From Verrucomicrobiales bacterium (lineage in GTDB: Bacteria > Verrucomicrobiota > Verrucomicrobiia > Limisphaerales > JAFMIX01): a stretch of DNA of 17,820 nt. The stretch is taken from NCBI GenBank assembly GCA_017853785.1, contig JAFMIX010000011.1, positions 1 through 17,820 on the forward strand, given 5' to 3'. This document shows positions 8,941-15,803 of the stretch, piece after piece (the first letter of the stretch is position 1; each line of letters opens with the position of its first letter). The translations under genes were made by a program, and so were the position numbers. The notes beneath the pieces were generated by a model, which was not told where the DNA came from, searched no databases, and saw only the letters and a program-made list of their open reading frames with translations.

Positions 8941-9002
8941 GCAGCGGGCAATCTGTGAACACAAGCTGTATTAATAATAACCTGCCCGCTGCTGTGTTCA
9001 CG
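8941..9002 (+). promoter_or_regulatory. Pilin leader with two mutually exclusive inverted repeats
   Basis: Repeat A is GCAGCGGGCA (8941-8950) and its perfect complement TGCCCGCTGC (8983-8992). Repeat B is GTGAACACA (8955-8963) and its perfect complement TGTGTTCAC (8993-9001), extendable by a G-U pair. The order is A, B, A', B', with A' touching B', so both stems cannot form fully at once. B' ends 23 bases before the pilin ATG. This could be a two-state leader RNA or a DNA binding site; the sequence shows the repeats, and the function is inferred. Confidence 0.5.
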
Positions 9003-9024
9003 CCGTCAACCGAAAGAAAACAGT

Positions 9025-9387
9025 ATGAAAATCAACACGTCCCGCAAAGCGGGCTTCACGCTCGTGGAAATCATGATCGTGGTAGCCATCATCGGTCTGT
9101 TGGCTGCGATTGCCATCCCGAACTTCGTTCGGGCGCGCAACACCGCCCAGAAAAACTCCTGCATCAACAACCTCCGGCAGATTGACGGCGCCAAACAGCA
9201 GTGGGCGCTTGAAAACCGCCAGGTTGACACCGCCACCCCCACCTCGGATGACGTCAAAGTTTATCTGAAGAACAACGCGTTTCCGACCTGCCCGGGCAAC
9301 GGCACCTATACGGTCAACGCGGTCAATACGGACCCGACCTGCAGCCTCTCCGGCGGCACCACGCTGCACGTTCTGCCGACACCGTGA
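9025..9387 (+). CDS. Type IV pilin / type II secretion pseudopilin
   Basis: This 120-residue protein has a prepilin leader (MKINTSRKAG) cut after G10 by prepilin peptidase. The mature start FTLVEIMIVVAIIGLLAAIA is the hydrophobic helix that anchors subunits in the membrane and packs the filament core, with the conserved E at mature position 5. The segment CINNLRQIDGAKQQWALEN is typical of small pseudopilins found in many copies in Verrucomicrobiota and Lentisphaerae genomes. Cysteines at 46, 89 and 106 may pair; CPGNGTYTVNAV is the short beta region. It stands alone, with its own promoter candidate, structured leader and terminator, and no assembly genes nearby. Major or minor role, and pilus versus secretion, cannot be decided. 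The ATG at 9025 is the only start that gives a proper leader. Confidence 0.92.
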   Translation: MKINTSRKAGFTLVEIMIVVAIIGLLAAIAIPNFVRARNTAQKNSCINNLRQIDGAKQQWALENRQVDTATPTSDDVKVYLKNNAFPTCPGNGTYTVNAVNTDPTCSLSGGTTLHVLPTP

Positions 9388-9406
9388 TCGGTATCTGATA
9401 ATCACC

Positions 9407-9444
9407 CCGCCCGCCGCCCCCAAAGCTGCGGGCGGTTTTGTTTT
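9407..9444 (+). terminator. Intrinsic terminator after the pilin gene
   Basis: CCGCCCGC (9407-9414) pairs perfectly with GCGGGCGG (9428-9435) across a 13-base loop and is followed by TTTTGTTTT. It starts 20 bases after the pilin stop and isolates the pilin transcript from the glycosyltransferase gene. Confidence 0.85.
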
Positions 9445-9520
9445 CACCCCCTCGTCTCCAGGTCCGTTGACTTCGCCGTTGCGGGGCGGAGATGCCGTTG
9501 CTACCGTGCCCGCATAAACC

Positions 9521-9556
9521 ATGACCGCCCGCATCCCCTACCCGTCCGTCGGATGA
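9521..9556 (+). CDS. Possible 11-codon upstream ORF overlapping the glycosyltransferase start
   Basis: ATG at 9521 encodes MTARIPYPSVG and its TGA overlaps the next gene's ATG (ATGA). If translated, it could couple ribosomes onto the glycosyltransferase start, which has no Shine-Dalgarno sequence. Only the arrangement supports it. Confidence 0.2.
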   Translation: MTARIPYPSVG

Positions 9557-10389
9557 AGTTCTCGATCATCACCCCCAGCTTCCGCAATTCGGACTGGCTC
9601 AAACTCTGCATCGCCTCGGTCGCCGACCAGCAAGGCGTCGCCGTCGAACACATCGTCCAGGACTCCTGCTCCGATGACGGCACGCAGGACTGGCTGCCGC
9701 AAGATTCTCGCGTGCAGGCCTGCATCGAGAAGGACACCGGTATGTATGATGCCGTCAACCGCGGTTATCGCCGCGCCACCGGCGACATCCTCGCCTATCT
9801 CAACTGCGACGAGCAATACCTTCCCGGCGCTCTGGCCCGCATGGAAAAGTTTTTTGCCGCGAACCCCCAGATTGAAGTCGTCTTCGCCGGAGCCATCGTC
9901 ACCGACGGCGCCGGAAAATACCTCTGCCATCGCCACGCGCTCCTCCCCGTCCCCCGCTACGCCATCTACAAATTTTCCGTGCTCACCGCCGCAACTTTCA
10001 TCCGGCGGAAAGTCATCCACGAGCGTGGAATCGTTTTTGACACCCGCTGGCGTGCGCTCGGCGATTACTACTGGGTGCTGGAGTTGCTGAAGCAAAAAGT
10101 CCCGGTGGCGGTGTTGGATGATTTCACCTCCACCTTCACCGACAACGGCGAAAACCTGTGCCTATCGCCCACCGGAAAGAAAGAACTCGCTGAAACCATC
10201 GCCGCCGCCCCCCGCTGGGTGCGCCTGTTGAAGCCCGTCTGGACCGGCCACCACCGCCTGCGCCGCCTCGTCGCCGGCCATTTTTCCATCAAGCCGACCC
10301 GCTACGAAATCTTTACGCCCGCCAGCCAGGATCGCCGCTTGCATTTCGCCGTGCCCAAACCCACCGCCGTCTGGCGCTCGCGCCTCTGA
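9553..10389 (+). CDS. Family 2 glycosyltransferase
   Basis: This 278-residue protein has the GT-A fold start MKFSIITPSFRNSDWL, the nucleotide-binding region VQDSCSDDGTQDW and the metal-binding DxD-like block LAYLNCDEQYLPGAL (D86). EKDTGMYDAVNRGYRRATGD between them is typical of inverting family 2 enzymes that add sugars to exopolysaccharide or lipopolysaccharide. ALGDYYWVLELL (around residue 175) is the likely acceptor-side region. No membrane segments are seen, so it is cytosolic or peripheral. Its donor and acceptor are unknown. It follows the pilin terminator by about 110 bp and converges with the PII gene 15 bp away. It might glycosylate the pilin or serve a cell-surface polysaccharide, but adjacency is the only hint. 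Confidence 0.88.
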   Translation: MKFSIITPSFRNSDWLKLCIASVADQQGVAVEHIVQDSCSDDGTQDWLPQDSRVQACIEKDTGMYDAVNRGYRRATGDILAYLNCDEQYLPGALARMEKFFAANPQIEVVFAGAIVTDGAGKYLCHRHALLPVPRYAIYKFSVLTAATFIRRKVIHERGIVFDTRWRALGDYYWVLELLKQKVPVAVLDDFTSTFTDNGENLCLSPTGKKELAETIAAAPRWVRLLKPVWTGHHRLRRLVAGHFSIKPTRYEIFTPASQDRRLHFAVPKPTAVWRSRL

Positions 10390-10404
10390 CGCGCCCCGCG
10401 AAAC

Positions 10405-10743
10405 TCACACCGCCTTATCGCCCTGCTCATCCGTGCGGATGCGCCACGCGTCCTCAATCGCCGAGACAAACACCTTGCCGTCGCCGATTTTTCCGGTCTT
10501 GGCCGCCTTGATGATGGCTTCCACGGCGGTCTTCACCTGCGCGTCCGGCAGTACCGTCTCCACCTTCACCTTGGGGAGAAAGTCCACGGTGTATTCGCTG
10601 CCGCGATAGATTTCTGTGTGCCCTTTTTGGCGGCCGAAGCCCTTGACCTCGGTCACGGTCATGCCTTGGATGCCCAGCTCGTTGAGCGCTTCTTTGACTT
10701 CGTTCAACTTGAACGGTTTGATGATGGCTTCGATTTTTTTCAT
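10405..10743 (-). CDS. glnB: PII nitrogen regulatory protein
   Basis: This 112-residue trimeric signal protein binds ATP/ADP and 2-oxoglutarate and controls partners such as AmtB and glutamine synthetase modification. It is close to E. coli GlnB along its length: MKKIEAIIKPFKLNEVKEAL at the start, GMTVTEVKGFGRQKGHTE, the T-loop YRGSEYTVDFLPK with Y51 available for uridylylation, and the nucleotide-binding signature TGKIGDGKVFV (83-93). The gene lies 20 bp downstream of amtB on the same strand, so functionally it is probably the GlnK-type regulator of that channel. The order amtB then PII is the reverse of the common glnK-amtB order. No uridylyltransferase gene is in the window. No terminator is visible in the 15 bp before the convergent glycosyltransferase. 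Confidence 0.95.
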   Translation of the reverse strand: MKKIEAIIKPFKLNEVKEALNELGIQGMTVTEVKGFGRQKGHTEIYRGSEYTVDFLPKVKVETVLPDAQVKTAVEAIIKAAKTGKIGDGKVFVSAIEDAWRIRTDEQGDKAV

Positions 10744-10763
10744 AAAATGGAATTCAATTTCGG

Positions 10764-12182
10764 TTAATCGTTGTAAGCCCGCTCGCCGTGCTGCGACAGA
10801 TCCAGCCCCAGACTCTCATCCTCGCGCTCCACGCGCAAGCCCACGACCTTGTCCACCAGCTTCACCAGAACAAACGTCGCCACTGCCGCCAGCACGATGG
10901 TGAAACCCACCGCCTTGAGCTGATTCAAAAATTGCGCCGTGCCGCCCACTAAAGACACCTCTACGCCATTCGCCTTGAAGGTGGACGCGATGGCCGGGTT
11001 AACGTCCGCACTCGCCAGGAAGCCCAGCAGCAGCATCCCCGTGATGCTCCCCACGCCGTGCACGCCGAACACATCCAGCGAATCGTCGTAGCCGAACTTC
11101 ATCTTCAACTTTGACACCGCAAAATAACACACCACGCCCGCCACCAGCCCGATGCCCGTCGCCGCCGGCACCGTCACGAAACCCGAGGCCGGCGTGATCG
11201 TCGCCAGCCCCGCCACCATGCCCGAAGCCACGCCCAACACGCTCGGATGCCCCTTTAGCCGCCACTCCACAAAACCCCAGCTCAACGCCGCCGCCGCCGC
11301 CGAAAAATGCGTCGCCGCGAACGCGCTCGTCGCCAACCCGCCCGCGTTCACCGCGCTGCCCGCGTTGAACCCGAACCACCCCACCCACAGCAACCCCGTG
11401 CCGATGAGCGACAGCACCACGTTATGCGGCATCATCGGCTCGTGCGGGAAACCGTCGCGCTTGCCCAGCATCAGCGCCAGCACCAGCGCCGAGACGCCCG
11501 AGCTGATGTGCACCACCGTGCCGCCCGCGAAATCCAGCACCGGAATCTGCCCGCCGAGCGCCCAGTTGAAATAACCGCCCTTGCCCCAGACCATGTGGCA
11601 CAGCGGAAAATAAACCACCGTCGCCCACAGCCCCATGAACAGCACATACGCGCTGAACTTGATGCGCTCCGCCACTGCGCCGCTGATCAGCGCCGGCGTG
11701 ATGATCGCGAACATCATCTGGAACAACATGAACGTCTGGTGCGGAATCGTCGCCGCATAATCCGCGTTCGGTGCGGCGCCCACGTCCTTGAGGAAAAGAT
11801 ATTGCAGCGGATTGCCAAAAAACGCGTTCCCCGTGCCGAACGCCATACTGTAGCCATAAACCATCCACAGCAGCGACATCACACCCATCAGCACCAGACT
11901 GTGCATCATCGTGGACAAAACGTTCTTGCTCCGCACCAGCCCGCCGTAGAACAGGATCAAGCCCGGCGCCGTCATCATCAACACCAACGCCGTGCTCACC
12001 AGCATCCAGGCATTGTCCCCGGTATTGACGGGCAACGCCGCCGCCGCCGCCGTAGCCGGAGGCGCTTGCGTCAGGACGGCCGGGATGTCCGCAGCGTTTG
12101 CCGCTGCCGTGAAGAAAAAAACCGCCAACCCAGACCACAAACCGGCTGAATGAAACCGACTCCGTGAATGAAAGGTATTCAT
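10764..12182 (-). CDS. amtB: Ammonium transporter
   Basis: This 472-residue inner-membrane protein of the Amt/Rh family passes ammonium through a trimeric channel. A signal-like hydrophobic stretch (residues about 13-31, ending AAANAA) precedes the family start NAWMLVSTALVLMMTAPGLI. The pore histidines are H225 in FAGGTVVHISSG and H375 in FGVHGVGSITG, with D217 just before the first. ISGAVAERIKF and WVGWFGFNAGSA are other family blocks. The C-terminal tail (GLRVEREDESLGLDLSQHGE) is the region that in relatives contacts PII. I chose the ATG at 12182; a TTG at 12200 would add six residues but falls inside the likely promoter. The PII gene follows 20 bp downstream. The start appears almost leaderless. 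Confidence 0.95.
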   Translation of the reverse strand: MNTFHSRSRFHSAGLWSGLAVFFFTAAANAADIPAVLTQAPPATAAAAALPVNTGDNAWMLVSTALVLMMTAPGLILFYGGLVRSKNVLSTMMHSLVLMGVMSLLWMVYGYSMAFGTGNAFFGNPLQYLFLKDVGAAPNADYAATIPHQTFMLFQMMFAIITPALISGAVAERIKFSAYVLFMGLWATVVYFPLCHMVWGKGGYFNWALGGQIPVLDFAGGTVVHISSGVSALVLALMLGKRDGFPHEPMMPHNVVLSLIGTGLLWVGWFGFNAGSAVNAGGLATSAFAATHFSAAAAALSWGFVEWRLKGHPSVLGVASGMVAGLATITPASGFVTVPAATGIGLVAGVVCYFAVSKLKMKFGYDDSLDVFGVHGVGSITGMLLLGFLASADVNPAIASTFKANGVEVSLVGGTAQFLNQLKAVGFTIVLAAVATFVLVKLVDKVVGLRVEREDESLGLDLSQHGERAYND

Positions 12183-12190
12183 GGGCGCAG

Positions 12191-12219
12191 ATTTGAACAA
12201 ATCCCCGCCGCAGTGTCAA
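12191..12219 (-). promoter_or_regulatory. Sigma-70-type promoter of amtB
   Basis: On the minus strand a perfect -35 TTGACA (12219-12214) is followed after 17 bases by TCAAAT (12196-12191), four of six matches to the -10 consensus. Predicted transcription starts near 12184, only about two bases before the amtB ATG. Housekeeping-type elements, not a sigma-54 site, precede this nitrogen operon. Confidence 0.6.
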
Positions 12220-12265
12220 TTTTCCCGCACGAACGCGAAAATTTATTCGCCGCGCCGCGCATTGC

Positions 12266-12274
12266 TGGTAATTT
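12266..12274 (+). promoter_or_regulatory. Possible extended -10 promoter of mutS
   Basis: TGGTAATTT fits an extended -10 (TGnTAnnnT) with no clear -35. It would start transcription near 12281, three bases before the mutS ATG. This is a weak call based on one short match. Confidence 0.25.
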
Positions 12275-12283
12275 CCCCGCCAC

Positions 12284-14839
12284 ATGTCCGCCGAAGCGCA
12301 ACTCACTCCCATGATGGCCCAGTATCGCCGCATCAAAGGCGAACTGCCTGCGGAAGCGCTCCTGCTCTTCCGGCTCGGCGATTTCTACGAGATGTTCTTC
12401 GAGGACGCGCAGGCCGGCGCCCAACTGCTCAACCTCTCCCTCACCGCGCGCAACGGCGTACCCATGTGCGGCCTGCCCTACCACGCCGCCAACGGCTACA
12501 TCGCCCGCATCCTCAAGGCCGGCCGCAAGGTCGCCATCTGCGACCAGACCGAGGACGCCAAGCCCGGCAAACTCGTCAACCGCGAGGTGACCCAGATCCT
12601 CTCGCCCGGCACGCACTTCGATGAACGCATGCTCGTCGCCGAGCGCAACAACTTCCTTGCCGCCGTCTATCCCAGCGGCAAAACCTTCGGCCTCGCGTTG
12701 ATCGACCTGACCACCGGCGATTTCCTCACGACCGAACTGGAGTCCGACACCGCACTGCTCGCGGAACTGGAGCGCCTGCGTCCGGCGGAAATCATCCTGC
12801 CCACCGAAGCCACCGCCGGGCGCGACCTGCTGCGCGGTTCGTTCCCGATCTTGAGCGGCTACGACGACTGGACGTTCGCCCCCGAGACCGCGCTCTACAC
12901 CGTGCGCGACCATTTCAAGGTCGCCTCGCTCGACGGCTTCGGACTGAAAGACCGCCCCGCCGCCATCGGCGCGGCGGGCGGCGCGCTGCATTATCTGACG
13001 CAGAACCTGCGCCGCGACGTGAAGCATCTCACGCGGCTCTCGTTCTATCGCCGCACGGATTTCCTCGCGCTCGACCACACCACGCTGCGGCATCTGGAGA
13101 TCCTCGAGCCGCTGCACCACGACGCCCCGCGCAATTCTTCCCTCTGCGGCGCGCTGAACCGTACCGTCACGCCGATGGGCGCGCGGCTGCTCCGGAGCTG
13201 GCTCTCGCAACCGCTCGCCGCCGTCGAACCCATCTGCCGCCGGCAGCAAGCCGTGGCGACATTCATAGAAAACTCCCCGGGCCTCGACAGTTTCCGCACG
13301 CAGCTCGCGAGCGTTCGCGATCTGGAGCGCACGCTTGGCCGCTTGAGCAGCGGCAGCGGCAACGCCCGCGACCTCGCCGCGCTGCGGCAGGCGCTGGAGC
13401 AGATTCCGGCGGTGAAGCACATTCTTTCGTCGGTAGCGCCGCGCTGCCGCCCGGCCTTGTTGAAAGAGGAAGCCGAGGCGGCCCAGCAGCGCGGCCCTGC
13501 GTTGATTGACGAGTTGAATTCGCAACTCACCGAAGCGCCGGACCTCGTCGAATTGATCGGCCGCGCCATCGTGGACGAGCCGCCGCTCGCCGTGAAGGAA
13601 GGCGGCCTCATCCGCGACGGCTTTGACCCGAACCTCGACGAGCTCCGCGCCGCCCAGCGCGGCGGCAAGGATTGGATCGCCAAGTTGCAGGCGGACGAGA
13701 TCGCGGCCACGGGAATTTCGTCGCTCAAGGTGCGGTTCAATTCCGTCTTCGGCTACTACATCGAAGTCACCAAGTCGAACCTCGACAAAGTCCCCGCGCA
13801 TTACCACCGCAAGCAGACCGTCGCGAACGGCGAGCGCTACATCACACCCGAGTTGAAGGCGATGGAGGGCAAAATCCTCGGCGCGGAGGAGCGCAGCGTG
13901 AAGTTGGAATACGAACTCTTCCAGCGCGTCCGCGAGGAAGTCCTCGCCCAGATGGCGCGCATCCAGCAGACCGCCACCGCGCTCGCGCAGCTCGACGTGC
14001 TGGCGTGCTTCGCCGAGACCGCACGGCTGCACAACTACTGCCGTCCGCACGTCGGCGACGAAGGCGTGCTGGAATTGCGCGACGGCCGGCATCCCGTGCT
14101 GGAGCAGCAACTCGTCGAAGAGCGTTTCGTGCCGAACGACACTGTGTTGAACCGCGAGACCCAGATCGGGCTCATCACCGGGCCGAACATGGCGGGCAAA
14201 TCCACCTACATCCGGCAAGTCGCGCTGCTCACACTGCTCGCCCACACAGGCAGCTTCGTTCCGGCGGCGGAAGCGCGCATCGATCTCGTGGACCGCATCT
14301 TCACCCGCATCGGCGCGAGCGACGACCTCGCGCGCGGCCAGTCCACCTTTATGGTCGAGATGACCGAAACCGCGAACATCCTCAATAACGCCACCCCGCG
14401 CAGCCTCATCGTCCTCGACGAAATCGGTCGCGGCACGAGCACGTTCGACGGCCTCTCGCTCGCGTGGAGCATCGTCGAGCACCTGCACAACGCCGTCGGT
14501 GCAAAGACGCTTTTCGCCACGCATTATCACGAGCTGACCGAACTCGCCCAGCGCCTGCCGCGCCTGAAGAACTTCAATGTCGCCGTCCGCGAGTGGAAGG
14601 ACAGCATCGTGTTCCTCCGCAAAATCGTCGAAGGCGGCACGGACAAGAGCTACGGCATCCAGGTCGCGCGGCTCGCGGGCGTGCCGAAGGAAGTCTTGGA
14701 GCGCGCCAAGCAGATTCTGGTGAACCTCGAAGAAAGCGAACTTACGCCCGAAGGCAACGTGCGCCAGCCCCGCAAGCAGCAGGATCGCGACAAGCTCAAG
14801 CAACTCGCCCCCGCGCCGCAGATGGATCTGTTCGGGTAA
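12284..14839 (+). CDS. mutS: DNA mismatch repair protein MutS
   Basis: This 851-residue protein recognises base mismatches and small loops and, with ATP, starts repair. The mismatch-probing Phe-x-Glu is F34-Y35-E36 in FRLGDFYEMFFED. MCGLPYHAANGYIARIL continues domain I. The lever and clamp domains fill the centre (FNSVFGYYIEVTKSNLDKVP is a conserved block near 485). The ATPase has Walker A GPNMAGKS (633-640), the ST loop DDLARGQSTFMVEM, Walker B LIVLDEIGRGTSTFDG and the signature ATHYHELTELA. Length fits MutS1 (E. coli has 853). A C-terminal beta-clamp-like segment, QMDLFG, ends the protein. It is divergent from amtB and followed after 6 bp by the mutarotase gene. No mutL is in the window. 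Confidence 0.97.
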   Translation: MSAEAQLTPMMAQYRRIKGELPAEALLLFRLGDFYEMFFEDAQAGAQLLNLSLTARNGVPMCGLPYHAANGYIARILKAGRKVAICDQTEDAKPGKLVNREVTQILSPGTHFDERMLVAERNNFLAAVYPSGKTFGLALIDLTTGDFLTTELESDTALLAELERLRPAEIILPTEATAGRDLLRGSFPILSGYDDWTFAPETALYTVRDHFKVASLDGFGLKDRPAAIGAAGGALHYLTQNLRRDVKHLTRLSFYRRTDFLALDHTTLRHLEILEPLHHDAPRNSSLCGALNRTVTPMGARLLRSWLSQPLAAVEPICRRQQAVATFIENSPGLDSFRTQLASVRDLERTLGRLSSGSGNARDLAALRQALEQIPAVKHILSSVAPRCRPALLKEEAEAAQQRGPALIDELNSQLTEAPDLVELIGRAIVDEPPLAVKEGGLIRDGFDPNLDELRAAQRGGKDWIAKLQADEIAATGISSLKVRFNSVFGYYIEVTKSNLDKVPAHYHRKQTVANGERYITPELKAMEGKILGAEERSVKLEYELFQRVREEVLAQMARIQQTATALAQLDVLACFAETARLHNYCRPHVGDEGVLELRDGRHPVLEQQLVEERFVPNDTVLNRETQIGLITGPNMAGKSTYIRQVALLTLLAHTGSFVPAAEARIDLVDRIFTRIGASDDLARGQSTFMVEMTETANILNNATPRSLIVLDEIGRGTSTFDGLSLAWSIVEHLHNAVGAKTLFATHYHELTELAQRLPRLKNFNVAVREWKDSIVFLRKIVEGGTDKSYGIQVARLAGVPKEVLERAKQILVNLEESELTPEGNVRQPRKQQDRDKLKQLAPAPQMDLFG

Positions 14840-14845
14840 AACTTT

Positions 14846-15739
14846 ATGAAAATTTCAGCGTCTCTGTCCCACTATGAAATCCCCGGTCGTGTCGCCTTGC
14901 TTGCCGGCAACGGCGGACTGACAAAACTCGCCATCACCACGCCCGCCAGCACGGCGGAAATTTATCTGCTCGGCGCGCACGTCACCGGCTTTCAGCATCA
15001 CGGCGAACCGCCCCTGCTCTTCATGAGCCACCGCAGTTGGTTCGCCGCGGGCAAGCCCATCCGCGGCGGCGTGCCCATCTGCTACCCGTGGTTCGGCCCG
15101 CGCGAGGGCGATGTGGCGCACGGCTTCGCCCGCATCGCCGAATGGGAACTCGTCAAAACCGCCGCCGCGCCGGACGGCACGGTGACCGTCACGCTGCGCC
15201 TGCCGGAAATCCCCGGTCGCACGACCGAAAACCAACTGCGCACCGAGTTCACCGTGACCGTCGCGGCCACGCTCACGATGGAACTGGCGACCACCAACGC
15301 CGCCGCCGCGCCGCTCGAGTTCGAGAATTGCCTGCACACTTACTTCCAAGTCGGCGCCATCGGCAGCGTGAGTCTCATCGGCCTGCAAAACGCGCCGTTG
15401 CTCGACCACGCCGCCGGCGGCAACGGCGCGCGCAAGGTGGAGTCCGACCCTGCGCTGCGCATCACGCGCGAGACGAACCGCATCTATCCCGACGCCGTTG
15501 GCCCGGTGGAAATCCGCGATGAAAAATTCCGCCGCATCATCCGCGTGGACAAGAGCGGCAGCGCCAGCACTGTCGTCTGGAATCCGTGGACGACGCAGAA
15601 ACTGCCGGACGACTTCGACCCCGCCGAACACGCGCAGATGGTCTGCGTGGAATCCGGCAACGTGAAGCAGAACCGCGTGGCGCTCGCCCCCGGAGCCACC
15701 GCCCGGCTGCGGGTGGAATTGAGCCGCCGGACGTTCTAG
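14846..15739 (+). CDS. Glucose-6-phosphate 1-epimerase-like (D-hexose-6-phosphate mutarotase)
   Basis: This 297-residue protein belongs to the aldose 1-epimerase superfamily, YeaD branch, which interconverts alpha and beta anomers of hexose 6-phosphates. Family blocks are IYLLGAHVTGFQ, LFMSHRSWFAAGKPIRGGVP, CYPWFGPREGDVAHGFAR (H92), FENCLHTYFQVG (H164, the likely acid), VVWNPWTT and MVCVESGNV (E269, the likely base). No signal peptide is present. The gene begins 6 bp after mutS, so the two are probably cotranscribed without a shared pathway. It converges on the 4-alpha-glucanotransferase, another glucose-handling enzyme. A closely related galactose mutarotase role is less likely because of the family-specific GVPICYPWFGP block. 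Confidence 0.88.
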   Translation: MKISASLSHYEIPGRVALLAGNGGLTKLAITTPASTAEIYLLGAHVTGFQHHGEPPLLFMSHRSWFAAGKPIRGGVPICYPWFGPREGDVAHGFARIAEWELVKTAAAPDGTVTVTLRLPEIPGRTTENQLRTEFTVTVAATLTMELATTNAAAAPLEFENCLHTYFQVGAIGSVSLIGLQNAPLLDHAAGGNGARKVESDPALRITRETNRIYPDAVGPVEIRDEKFRRIIRVDKSGSASTVVWNPWTTQKLPDDFDPAEHAQMVCVESGNVKQNRVALAPGATARLRVELSRRTF

Positions 15740-15745
15740 CCCGGC

Positions 15746-15773
15746 GGCGGGAAATCGTTCGTCGTCCCGCGCC
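15746..15773. terminator. Weak hairpin between convergent genes
   Basis: GCGGGA (15747-15752) pairs with TCCCGC (15765-15770) across 12 bases, with one more pair past a bulge. There is no T-run on either side, so it is only a possible shared terminator for the mutarotase and glucanotransferase genes. Confidence 0.2.
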
Positions 15774-15803
15774 GAGTCTGCGCGCCGTCCTCGAACTTCC
15801 GGT

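Noticed and set aside
8693..9001. A GTG-started 102-codon minus-strand frame upstream of the pilin
   Set aside because: It has no recognisable domain or signal and overlaps the promoter and leader of the pilin gene. I treat it as chance or debris.
8941..9001. An H-type pseudoknot formed by the two interleaved repeats
   Set aside because: There is no base between A' and B', so the strand could not span the 10-bp first stem to form the second. Competing hairpins fit better.
12179..14803. An 874-codon open frame on the minus strand opposite mutS
   Set aside because: It mirrors mutS codon by codon in GC-rich sequence, shows no protein family motif and is rich in R, A, E and G as expected for an antisense shadow. 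MutS on the plus strand has every family motif.
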